Source: CAYQJS01 sp964417895 (lineage in GTDB: Bacteria > Chloroflexota > UBA6077 > SHYK01). Taken from it: 52,871 bases of DNA. Of the stretch, positions 17,596-25,003 are shown in pieces. Numbering within the stretch: the first letter of the stretch is position 1; each line of letters begins with the position of its first letter. Under the pieces are notes generated by a model, which was not told the DNA's origin, ran no database searches, and was given only the letters and a program-made list of their open reading frames with translations. Both the position numbers and the translations under genes were made by a program. The stretch is from assembly GCA_964417895.1 (NCBI GenBank), contig CAYQJS010000041.1, positions 1 through 52,871 on the forward strand. Direction: 5' to 3'.

Positions 17596-18289
17596 CCCAT
17601 GTTCTCCCATCAAGCTCTCGGCCCTTCTCCTTCGGGGTTCCCCCGCCCCACTGCTTGTGGAAGAAAGAGACGTAGGCAGCCCCGCAGCGGTCCCGCAGAT
17701 CTCGCACCCAACTCGGATCGATCGACCGGTAACGAGGTCCGCTCTCGCCGCCCGTGATCAACCAATGGAGATGATCGAGACGAAGTGACGGAAGTGGACC
17801 GAGCAGCGGTTCCGCGCTTACAAATCGGACAACGGCCGGCACTTGGCGTAGGTAGTGATTGGCACGCCAGGAATAGCGGTCTAGCTCCACGGATGTGCCG
17901 GCCCAAACGTTGCGCGGCCACGGAAGAGTGGGGGCTAGTTGCGCCATTCGCTTAGGACGCTTGGTCAGTACCTGGAACGTGTGCCAACTGGCCGCTTCCA
18001 TAACCTGAAACACGTTCCGGATAAACAGCTCGGGCACAGCGTCATGGAACAAGTCCGACATGCTGTTCACGAAAACTAGCCGCGGCGCTGCCCACGACAG
18101 CGGAAGATTCAGGCGCTGCGGCCACAGCTTAACATCGAACCCTTGCTCGTACGGATGGCCGCGCACTCCCCGGAAACGTTCGGCGAATCGGAGTGCGTAA
18201 CAATGATCGCAGCCGGGCGACAACTGTGTGCAGCCCGTGACGGGGTTCCAGGTGGCGTTGGTCCACTCTATCGGCGATCGGTCGCTCAT
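17534..18289 (-). CDS. Phage Gp37/Gp68-family (DUF5131) three-Cys protein
   Basis: The 251-aa protein begins SPIEWTNATWNPVTGC and carries the cysteine motif GCTQLSPGCDHCYA (about residues 17-30), a CxxxxxxCxxC cluster able to hold an iron-sulfur centre in a radical-SAM-like barrel. It ends in the family-typical LDGRTWDEYP. Family members are encoded by phages and genomic islands, usually beside TcmP, as here. The reaction is unknown to me. The ATG at 18289 is preferred; AGGAG lies very close to it, and a TTG nine codons upstream is the alternative. It is the first gene of the minus-strand pair and may contact the upstream Rieske remnant boundary at 18486. Confidence 0.82.
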   Translation of the reverse strand: MSDRSPIEWTNATWNPVTGCTQLSPGCDHCYALRFAERFRGVRGHPYEQGFDVKLWPQRLNLPLSWAAPRLVFVNSMSDLFHDAVPELFIRNVFQVMEAASWHTFQVLTKRPKRMAQLAPTLPWPRNVWAGTSVELDRYSWRANHYLRQVPAVVRFVSAEPLLGPLPSLRLDHLHWLITGGESGPRYRSIDPSWVRDLRDRCGAAYVSFFHKQWGGGTPKEKGRELDGRTWDEYPRVPHEGRGRQGQSSCC

Positions 18290-18485
18290 GCTCCTAGGAT
18301 AGAAATTTCGTTCCAATGTGTCAATATTGCGATCTGCCTCGGGTGCCCCAGGGTTAGTGCGCTACGCGTGATCCGTCTTGCCGTGTCGTACATAGACGCG
18401 GCTTTTGCCCATTCGTGAGCGCGCTAAGTTCGGGGGCACCCGTCTGCCTCTCTAAAATAGAGCACGATTTGCATGACGCACTACA

Positions 18486-18695
18486 GTGAAAACCAGCGAT
18501 GCCTCCGTCGCGTGGATGCGCAAGCGGATCCTGGAGTCGGTGCGAGCGTTCATGGCCGGCGGTGAGCCGATCGGCCTGGACCCGGCGATTCCCCACCATC
18601 GGCTACGGAGCGAAGAGAAGGTCATCCCCGCCGACATGCCCTGGCAGTCGCTGCTGGACTACCCGGAGACTCCGAGCCTCGCGGGAGTCCGCTGA
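18486..18695 (+). pseudogene. C-terminal remnant of a Rieske oxygenase
   Basis: About 69 codons (MRKRILESVRAFMAGGEP, LDPAI, ADMPWQSLLDYPE) align with the last 60 residues of the Rieske oxygenase at 28241-29536, including its FMESGE and TPWSAV segments and the final VGVR/AGVR. The Rieske and iron domains are missing. The break lies at the right edge of the low-GC TcmP-family island, so the island may have replaced the rest of the gene. Flanking 18290-18485 shows no gene. Confidence 0.75.
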
Positions 18696-18776
18696 CCCAA
18701 GGCCCAAAAGCTCCCGACCCCGCGGGTGGAGGCGGGCCGATCGGCGATCTTTATGGGTGAGCCGATGCCGAGCTGG

Positions 18777-19748
18777 CTACGTATCCAGGGTGCTGGAAGC
18801 GAACACCTGCTCGTATGAGTACTGGTTCTTCACGATTCCGAATTCGTAGTTGAACTGGAAGAACGTATCGATCGTGCCCTGATTGGCGGTGATCCCGTGC
18901 TTGAAGGGATCGCCCCAATCCCGCGTCTGCTCGACGAAGCGCTCTCGGAGGTTGACAACCGAGAATCCGGCGCGGTCGTTCAGAATGTCGTCGTAGGCGA
19001 TCTGCTTCGACTTCTCGAAGGCCTCGTAGAGCTTGCCGGCCAGCTCGGGATGCTGGCGGTCGACCTTCCTACTCATTGCGATGCAGTGAACCGGCGTGTA
19101 GATCCCCGTCTCCCCGTAGAGCTTCGCGTCCTCTTCCACGTAGTTCGGCCACAGGCGCTTGAATCGGGGATCGTTCTCCAGGATGTCGAAGGCCTTGCCG
19201 TCCGATATGTCCGTCATGAGCGCGTCGGCGTCGCCGTCCGCAAGCACCTCGACGACGCCCTTGCGGCCCTCGAACCGCTCGACGCTCGGCCATTCCTTAT
19301 GGACGGGGTAAGGGTCGCGGCTCACGACCCAGGTGATCTTGTCGACGTCCACGCCGTATCGGTGTTTCAAGAGGCCTTTCAGCCAGATGCCGATGGCGCT
19401 GCCCGTGAGGCTGCTCCACACCTTCTTGCCTTCCAGGTCTTTGGGCGTGTTGATGCCGGCATCGGCCCGAGTGAAGACGTAGGTGTAAACGGGCTTCCGC
19501 TTGGAGAAGACGGGAAGGGCGACGATCTCGTAACCAAGCTCCACGGCGGGGAGCAGGTTGCCGATGTTGTAGTCGGACAGGCCGAAATCGCCGGTCACCA
19601 TCGGGTTGTCGGCGGGGATGGCCGTGCCACCGCCAGGTGATCGGCTGGGCACGAACTTCACTCCCTCGATGGGGACTCGGCCGTCGCAGAACGGGATGGT
19701 GATGTCGTAACGCATGGTCGGAACCGCTAGCTCAATTTCCTCAGCCAC
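18777..19748 (-). CDS. 4,5-dihydroxyphthalate decarboxylase/NMT1-like periplasmic-binding-fold protein
   Basis: The 323-aa protein has the two-lobed type-2 binding-protein fold of the Pht5/NMT1 group: RYDITIPFCDGRVPIEG at the N-terminus, SDYNIGN and LPVFSKRK, then AGINTPKDLEGKKVWSS (about residues 97-113), the typical hinge strand. There is no signal peptide, so it is cytosolic or the annotation as transporter component does not apply. The GTG at 19748 follows AGGAGG with five bases spacing. It lies 208 bp after the PEP-mutase-family gene on the same strand. Either a decarboxylase or a ligand-binding sensor; substrate unknown. One of four paralogues here. Confidence 0.82.
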   Translation of the reverse strand: MAEEIELAVPTMRYDITIPFCDGRVPIEGVKFVPSRSPGGGTAIPADNPMVTGDFGLSDYNIGNLLPAVELGYEIVALPVFSKRKPVYTYVFTRADAGINTPKDLEGKKVWSSLTGSAIGIWLKGLLKHRYGVDVDKITWVVSRDPYPVHKEWPSVERFEGRKGVVEVLADGDADALMTDISDGKAFDILENDPRFKRLWPNYVEEDAKLYGETGIYTPVHCIAMSRKVDRQHPELAGKLYEAFEKSKQIAYDDILNDRAGFSVVNLRERFVEQTRDWGDPFKHGITANQGTIDTFFQFNYEFGIVKNQYSYEQVFASSTLDT

Positions 19749-19956
19749 GACGACCTCCTGAGTCTTTTTGGGCTTCGCTGTCTCGAACCTAGCTCGTTTC
19801 TACCGGTCGGGGATGTGCTCTCGGACTCTATCTGTCAGGACAAACCCAGTGTATCAGCGCCACCTGAAGAGTGGGCGTCTCGGGAGCGCCTGAGTCAAAA
19901 GCACTTGCTTTCCAGACGGATTGCGAGCCCGCAGCGCGTCCTCCCAACCCGGCAGC

Positions 19957-20910
19957 TCATCCCTCTCGACCGTAGTGCCCGAAGGTGTGCTCATAATCGC
20001 GCTGCAGCTCGTGCGGTAGGAACTCGGCCTCCAGCGCGCGGATGTCATCCGACCTCAGGAGCGCTGCCATGTGCCGACCCACCGGGCCCCAGCGGCTCTG
20101 CCGCTGGCGCTCGGCCCAGTCCTCCACGGCTGACATGCCTTGCGCCTTGAAGTCGTTCAGGTAGTCCCACGCCGCCTGCAGGCCGACGCTCGTCGTCATA
20201 GCGGGGAACAACACCGCCGCGGCGCCCATCTCGTGCCACTGCTCCAGCGTCGGGGCTGGGGGCGGCCCGCCGAAATGGGGCATGACGGCGCCCGGGATGA
20301 GCCGGCACGCCTGGGCCGCCTCCTCGATCGTCTGGACGTTGTTGAGCCAGATCAGGTCGGCGCCCGCTTCCACGTAGGCGATGCAGCGGTCGACAGCCTC
20401 TTTGTAGCTCCCGCCCTCGGCGCCGATGAGATCGCAGCGCGCGCAGATGATGAAGTCCGGATCGAGGGCGTTTTTCGCCGCCGCCGCCGCCCTGACCTTT
20501 CCGATGGCCTCCTCCAAGGAGATGCAGCGCCGGCCGGCCATGGTTCCCGACTTCTTTGGTGACTCCTGGTCCTCCAGGTGAACCCCCGCCACTCCTGCGC
20601 GGACGTACTCTTGCACGGTGTGGTGGACGTTGACGGCGTTGCCATAGCCGCTGTCAGCATCCGCGAATACTGGAATGTCGGCGGCGGCGGCGACCCGGCG
20701 GGCGTTCTCCACCATGTCGCGCATCGTGATGACGCCCACGTCGGGCAGGCCCAGGAGATATGCCGCCGTCTGGGAGCCCGACATGTAGAAGGCCTGGTAG
20801 CCCACCAGTTGCGCCATTCGCGCCATGATGGGACTGAAGCCCCCCGGCATCACCAGGGGCTCAGGATCAGCCAGCAGCTCTCGAAATCGCCGGCGCCTGG
20901 CGTCCGCCAT
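19957..20910 (-). CDS. Isocitrate lyase/PEP mutase family protein
   Basis: The 317-aa protein is a PEP-mutase/isocitrate-lyase-superfamily TIM barrel. Visible are MPGGFSPIMARM, MSGS, the Mg-binding DADSGYG (about residues 84-90), GVHLEDQ (about 113) and ICARCD (about 160). The mobile catalytic loop reads PKKSGT, so the Cys used as base by isocitrate and methylisocitrate lyases (KKCGH) is Ser here, and the His is Thr. This argues against a standard lyase; carboxyphosphonoenolpyruvate- or dimethylmalate-type chemistry are options. The ATG follows GGAGGGGAC. An upstream open extension to 21564 runs over heptamer repeats and the divergent gene and is rejected. Confidence 0.85.
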   Translation of the reverse strand: MADARRRRFRELLADPEPLVMPGGFSPIMARMAQLVGYQAFYMSGSQTAAYLLGLPDVGVITMRDMVENARRVAAAADIPVFADADSGYGNAVNVHHTVQEYVRAGVAGVHLEDQESPKKSGTMAGRRCISLEEAIGKVRAAAAAKNALDPDFIICARCDLIGAEGGSYKEAVDRCIAYVEAGADLIWLNNVQTIEEAAQACRLIPGAVMPHFGGPPPAPTLEQWHEMGAAAVLFPAMTTSVGLQAAWDYLNDFKAQGMSAVEDWAERQRQSRWGPVGRHMAALLRSDDIRALEAEFLPHELQRDYEHTFGHYGREG

Positions 20911-20920
20911 GTCCCCTCCT

Positions 20921-20950
20921 TCCGGGTTCCGAGTTCCAGGTTCCGAGTCA
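20921..20950. repeat. GGTTCCG/AGTTCCA heptamer array
   Basis: Degenerate 7-bp units (GGGTTCC, GAGTTCC, AGGTTCC) begin ten bases upstream of the PEP-mutase-family start. They are the inverted partner of the CTCGGAG/CTCGGAA array at 21054-21104, so the two bracket the divergent promoter region. Confidence 0.7.
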
Positions 20951-21053
20951 GCACTCGGAGCTTGCCGTCCTGACGTACCGAACATCGATGCCCGAGTGGC
21001 AGCGGCCAGTGTAACAACTCCCGCGGCGAATCGCTTGCCTGCTAGACTCTCGG

Positions 21054-21104
21054 AGCTCGGAGCTCGGAGCTCGGAGCTCGGAGCTCGGAACTCGGAACTC
21101 GGAA
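21054..21104. repeat. CTCGGAG heptamer array (about 7 copies)
   Basis: Seven 7-bp units (CTCGGAG x5, CTCGGAA x2) run up to one base before the ATG of the next gene, so its translation-initiation region is repeat DNA with only CGGAA as a weak ribosome site. Confidence 0.85.
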
Positions 21105-21105
21105 A

Positions 21106-22080
21106 ATGGCCAACATTCGGCTGACACTGGGCTGCGGCGACTACGATCTGACTCGGGCGCTGATCGACGGCAGCGTTCGCCCCGCCGGGATCGACCTCAC
21201 CGTCCTCGCTATGCCGTCGCCCGAACGGCACTGGCGCATGATGCGTTTCGAGGAGTTCGACGTCGCCGAGCTCTCGATGTCGCACTACCTCGTTGGTCAA
21301 GCCGAAGGACGTGCCTTCACCGCCATCCCAGTTTTCCCCCACCGGCGCTTCCGCCACTCCTTCATCTTCTGCCGGTCGGACGCAGGCATCGAGCAGCCGC
21401 GGGACCTGAATGGGAAGCGGGTGGCCCTCCGAACGTTTCAGAACACCGCCGGGGTCTGGACGCGCGGCATCCTCGCGGACGACCACGGCGTCGATCTGAG
21501 TAGCATCCACTGGTTCGCGCAGGACGAGGAGGAGACACCCTGGGAGCCGCCGGACTGGCTGCACATCGAGCGCGTTTCACAGGGCGCGAACCTTGACGCG
21601 CTGCTGGTAGAGGGGGAGCTCGACGCGGCAATCTACCCGGAAATGCTGCCGTCGTTTGCCCGCGGCCATCCGCGCGTGCGCAGGCTCTTCGAGCGCCCGA
21701 AAGAGGTGGAACGCGACTACTTCCAACGCACCGGCATCTTCCCCATCATGCACACCGTCGTCGTTCGCGACCAGGTGCTGCGCGACTTTCCCTGGGTAGC
21801 CGTCAGCATGGTGCGTGCCTTTCGGGAGGCCAAGGAGCGCTGCTACGCGCGCCTGGCTGACCCCCGGCAGACGGCGCTCGCCTGGGTGCAGGACCTGCTG
21901 GAGGAGCAGCGTCAGTTGATGGGACCGGACCCGTGGCCGTACGCGCTGGAGCCCAATCGTGCAGCGCTCTCAACGCTGCTCCGGTACTCCCAGGCGCAGG
22001 GGCTGATCCCCACGATCCCGAAGGTCGAGGATCTCTTCGCCCCCAACTCGCTGAGCGAGTCGCCACGGTACGTCTCGTAG
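21106..22080 (+). CDS. 4,5-dihydroxyphthalate decarboxylase-like protein
   Basis: The 324-aa protein is a leaderless Pht5/NMT1-type binding-fold protein: LTLGCGDYDLTRALIDG, EFDVAELSMSHYL (about residues 47-60), IPVFPHRRFRHS (about 73) and AGIEQPRDLNGKRVAL (about 92-108). EFDxxExSxS is the family's ligand-pocket signature. It is divergent from the PEP-mutase-family gene across 195 bp that carries inverted heptamer arrays. Function may be decarboxylation of a dihydroxy-aromatic acid, or substrate binding; no catalytic residues are established well enough to decide. Confidence 0.85.
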   Translation: MANIRLTLGCGDYDLTRALIDGSVRPAGIDLTVLAMPSPERHWRMMRFEEFDVAELSMSHYLVGQAEGRAFTAIPVFPHRRFRHSFIFCRSDAGIEQPRDLNGKRVALRTFQNTAGVWTRGILADDHGVDLSSIHWFAQDEEETPWEPPDWLHIERVSQGANLDALLVEGELDAAIYPEMLPSFARGHPRVRRLFERPKEVERDYFQRTGIFPIMHTVVVRDQVLRDFPWVAVSMVRAFREAKERCYARLADPRQTALAWVQDLLEEQRQLMGPDPWPYALEPNRAALSTLLRYSQAQGLIPTIPKVEDLFAPNSLSESPRYVS

Positions 22081-22153
22081 TCGACGCACTCGAATTGGGC
22101 TGCCGACATCCACGCTCTGTGGAGGCGCATCAGCCGGGGAGCATAATGGCGAC

Positions 22154-22345
22154 ATGCGGCGCATAACGATCGTTGCCCCGGACGAGATTCTTGAACGAAT
22201 GCGGTTGCTGGCTGCCGACCGGCGCGACCGTTATCCGCGAGGCGCTCGAACAGAAGGTAAAAGAGTACGGTCCGAAGCCCAAGAGCCTCGGAATCGGCGA
22301 CTCCGGGTTCACGGATACGGCGCGCCGAATCGAAATGAGCCGGTG
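22154..22345 (+). pseudogene. Frameshifted RHH-type antitoxin
   Basis: One frame gives MRRITIVAPDEILERMRLLAAD; a different frame continues ATVIREALEQKVKEYG and then KPKSLGIGDSGFTDTARR. Together these are a typical RHH/CopG-type VapB antitoxin, with a small deletion and frame change near 22218. A short start (ALILA) follows at 22357 and stops after ten codons, which could be the first residues of a lost PIN toxin. The stretch 22081-22396 holds nothing else. Confidence 0.6.
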
Positions 22346-22396
22346 CCGCCAGTTTCATGGCGCTGATCCTGGCGACATACCATCCGTAGCGAATGC

Positions 22397-22903
22397 TCAG
22401 TCCACTTGCACACCGAGGCGCAGCGTCTTACCCGTCAGCCGCGTGACTGGCGGGTGTTCTTCGTCTACGTAGCAGGCCAGAGCCTCGGCGAGAATTACGG
22501 CCACGCCCTCGGCCTTCCCGAGCTCTCGTACCACACGGCACTCGACGCTGCAGTAGCTGTCCTTCACGAGCGGCGCCTTCACGTGCTTCGCAGGTAGTGG
22601 CGTGAGGCCGAGGATGGTGAACTTGTCCTCCACCTCCCGGCCGCTGAGCCCGCGGCTCTTGCCGATGGCGCCAACGTGCGCCTCAGAACAGGTGTTGAGC
22701 ACCAGCTCGCCGGTCAGCTGCACCGTCTCGTAGCTGTAGTTGCCCGTCTGCATGCCGATCAGCAGCAACGGCGGGTCTTCCCAGACGCCCAGCGCCCGAA
22801 AGGCGAACTGGACGTTCGGCCTTCCGTCGCGACTCGTGGTGTACAGATAGAGGCCGGTGGGAGTCGCCCGGAACGCGCGCGAGAGCGCGGTCTCTTGGAG
22901 CAC
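22397..22903 (-). CDS. Flavin reductase-like (FMN-binding split-barrel) protein
   Basis: The 168-aa protein belongs to the DIM6/NTAB flavin-reductase-like family: AFRATPTGLYLYTT, the flavin-binding strand PPLLLIGMQTGNYSYETV (about residues 44-61), ELVLNTCSEAHV, and a C-terminal His/Pro-rich end. Such proteins reduce free flavin with NAD(P)H for a monooxygenase, or bind FMN themselves. The GTG start follows AGGAGG seven bases upstream. It is divergent from the Pht5-like gene at 23097 and could feed one of the oxygenases here; no cognate flavin monooxygenase is in the window. Confidence 0.87.
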   Translation of the reverse strand: MLQETALSRAFRATPTGLYLYTTSRDGRPNVQFAFRALGVWEDPPLLLIGMQTGNYSYETVQLTGELVLNTCSEAHVGAIGKSRGLSGREVEDKFTILGLTPLPAKHVKAPLVKDSYCSVECRVVRELGKAEGVAVILAEALACYVDEEHPPVTRLTGKTLRLGVQVD

Positions 22904-23096
22904 CTTCTTTCCTCCTGATGTGGCTTTTCGGTTGGGGGACGCGGCCCGAGTCTCAGCTCGCCATTATTGTTGCGAACGGGCGCCTCAGCAAATTCTGGAG
23001 CGCGAAGCGGCAGGCCAAACGACTCTCGCGTTGCGCCAGCAACCGCCCGTGCATCATTATTGCCCCTTGGGATTCAGGAAGCGCCAGGTGGAAGGA

Positions 23097-24086
23097 ATGC
23101 GGGCACGGACCGTGAGTGGTTTTTCCAACGTCCAGCTCCGGATGGTGCTGCCACCCGCTCCGTGGACGCGTGCTTTCGAGGATGGGCGCGTCGGCATCCC
23201 GGGCGTTTCCTGGGAATGCAACTTTGGCGTCGAGAACGCGCCCGAGCGATTCGTTGCATCGGAGGCCTACGACGTCGGGGAGAACGGTGTGCGGCGCCTG
23301 GCGATTTCCCACCTTAAAGGGTCGCCGGCCGTTGCGCTTCCAGTGTACTTCGGCCGCGAGCTCATGCAGCGCAACCTCCTGGTTCGCAAAGACTCCAACC
23401 TGCACCACCCGAGCGACCTGGCTGGCAAGCGGGTTGGTTCGCACCTGGGACCCGGGTCTGGCACGGGCGGCGCCGTTCTGATGATGCTCGAGCAGGCGTA
23501 TGGCGTGCCCCTCCACGAGATCGAGTGGCATCTCGGCGACCCCGCCTCGCTTCCGATGAACCGCATGGGGCTGGATTTGCGCCCGGCGCCCCTCGACGAG
23601 GAGCCGACCTTCGCAATGTTGTCGCACGGCGATGTGGACGCCCTCATCATCACCGGTGGGCCGCGCTACTTCTCGCTCCTCGGGTGCGACAAAATCGATG
23701 AAGCGCTCGCCCGACACCCGGACCTGCGCCCCTTGATCGAGGACCCGGGCGTGATGGCGGACGCCTACCGACGCACGCGCCTGTATCCCATCACCGATGT
23801 CGTGGTCGTTCGGCCCGATCTCCCACAAATAGATCCCGCGCTGCCACCCCGGCTCGTTGACGCATTCGCCCGCGCCAACGCCCTGGCCTCCGAGTACCGC
23901 GGCGCGGATGAAGAGGCGATGGCCCGCCGAGAGATTGAGCTGCTGGGCGAAGATCCGCACCAGTGCGGGCTGGGCGAGAACGAGATTCACAACCTCGCCA
24001 CCTGGATCGACTTCCTGTATCGGCTAGGCGCCATCGATCGCGCCTTCGATCCGGCCGAGCTGTTCGTCCCCTCAACGCGTCCCTGA
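23097..24086 (+). CDS. 4,5-dihydroxyphthalate decarboxylase-like protein
   Basis: The 329-aa leaderless protein has the Pht5/NMT1 arrangement: LPPAPWTRAFEDGRVGIPGV, ALPVYFGRELMQRN, DLAGKRVGSHLGPGSG (about residues 110-125) and a C-terminal helical domain ending DPAELF. The ATG at 23097 follows GGAAGG; an open extension to 22857 overlaps the divergent flavin-reductase promoter and is rejected. It is the most divergent of the four family members here, lacking the usual ExSxS pocket string. Not obviously in an operon; a thioesterase-like gene follows after 222 bp of repeats. Confidence 0.82.
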   Translation: MRARTVSGFSNVQLRMVLPPAPWTRAFEDGRVGIPGVSWECNFGVENAPERFVASEAYDVGENGVRRLAISHLKGSPAVALPVYFGRELMQRNLLVRKDSNLHHPSDLAGKRVGSHLGPGSGTGGAVLMMLEQAYGVPLHEIEWHLGDPASLPMNRMGLDLRPAPLDEEPTFAMLSHGDVDALIITGGPRYFSLLGCDKIDEALARHPDLRPLIEDPGVMADAYRRTRLYPITDVVVVRPDLPQIDPALPPRLVDAFARANALASEYRGADEEAMARREIELLGEDPHQCGLGENEIHNLATWIDFLYRLGAIDRAFDPAELFVPSTRP

Positions 24087-24128
24087 CTCCGGGATGGTTC
24101 TCGGCCCAACCTGGTAATCTTTGAATGT

Positions 24129-24232
24129 GTCATGCTGAGCCGCAGGCGAAGCATCTGGGGTCGGCAATGGGCTGCGAGCCTGCGACCCATGTTGTCGGCG
24201 CCTACAGACCCTTCGCTGTGGCTCAGGGTGAC
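24129..24232. repeat. GTCATNCTGAG inverted-repeat element
   Basis: GTCATGCTGAG at the left and CTCAGGGTGAC at the right enclose a 104-bp segment with GCGAAGCATCT internally; a partial second copy of the inner part follows at about 24238-24280. Same family as 24914-24983 and 38049-38137. Confidence 0.7.
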
Positions 24233-24308
24233 CGTCCAGAGCAGCCGCAGGCGAAGCATCTGTGGGCGCTTCGCTGCGCGGTAGTGGTGTTCAGAGCCTG
24301 GAGCAGAT

Positions 24309-24728
24309 GTGACCGCGCCGCACTTCAACGGGTCCATCGGCCTGCGCGGGCAGACTGAGCTGACCGTGAGGCCTGAGCACACCGCTGCCCACGAGAGCGG
24401 CGGCCTACTGCCGGTGGTGCTCTCGACGCCGCGCCTGCTCCAGGTGGTGGAGGAGGCGACCCACCGATTGGCGGCTCAACACCTCGATGAGGGGTGGGTG
24501 AGCGTCGGCTTCGAGGTTGTGCTCGAGCACCTCGCTCCGAGCGAGATCGGTGACACGATCACGGCCGAGGTGCTGCTAGAAGCTGCCGAGGGCCGCGACT
24601 TGATCTTCCGCTTCACCGTTCGCGACCGTGGCTCTTTGCGCGAGGTGGGCCGCGGGACCCAGACCCGCAAAATCGTCCTCATGGAGGACTTCATGAAGAA
24701 GCTGAAAGCCGAGCGCCTCCCCCACTGA
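24309..24728 (+). CDS. Hot-dog-fold thioesterase (FlK-like)
   Basis: The 139-aa protein looks like the fluoroacetyl-CoA-thioesterase-like hot-dog family: VVLSTPRLLQVVEEATHRL (about residues 36-54, with the Thr and Glu used by FlK), VGFEVVLEHLAPSEIGDTI (about 66-84, with a His), and a long final strand. It would hydrolyse a short acyl-CoA. The GTG at 24309 has GGAG five bases ahead. It is followed, after repeat DNA, by a PaaA-like gene; both fit CoA-thioester aromatic catabolism. Confidence 0.8.
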   Translation: MTAPHFNGSIGLRGQTELTVRPEHTAAHESGGLLPVVLSTPRLLQVVEEATHRLAAQHLDEGWVSVGFEVVLEHLAPSEIGDTITAEVLLEAAEGRDLIFRFTVRDRGSLREVGRGTQTRKIVLMEDFMKKLKAERLPH

Positions 24729-24761
24729 TGGGCCAGTTGCTATGGACATGGTCTTTTTCGT

Positions 24762-24846
24762 CCGGTAGGGGAGGGGCTTGTCCCCTCCCGCCTCGCGGCC
24801 TGAGTAGAGACCTGCGCGGCGGGGGACAAGCCCCCGCCCTACTGGA
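24762..24846. repeat. GGGGCTTGTCCCC long hairpin
   Basis: The arms CCGGTAGGGGAGGGGCTTG and its near-complement ending CCCTACTGG form a long stem around a GCGGCC..GCGCGGC loop, and each arm contains its own CTTG/CAAG-centred palindrome. A dispersed repeat; it could also block transcription read-through, although no U-tract follows. Confidence 0.65.
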
Positions 24847-24913
24847 ACGGCGCAATGGCGATATCCATCACAAGTGACCCACTAGAGTAGACGGCACAAC
24901 CACTAAGGCGGGT

Positions 24914-24983
24914 GTCACTCTGAGGAAACGAAGAATCCGCGCCCCACGAGGGGCGGATTCTTCGCCTGGCGGCTCAGAATGAC
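24914..24983. repeat. GTCATNCTGAG inverted-repeat element
   Basis: A 70-bp element with ends GTCACTCTGAG and CTCAGAATGAC and a strong inner stem (CGAAGAATCCG / CGGATTCTTCG). It sits 20 bp upstream of the PaaA-like start. Confidence 0.75.
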
Positions 24984-25003
24984 AAACGAGAGGAGTCCAA
25001 CGC

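Noticed and set aside
22857..23096. N-terminal extension of the Pht5-like protein
   Set aside because: It overlaps the divergent flavin-reductase gene start and the intergenic promoter region; GGAAGG supports the ATG at 23097.
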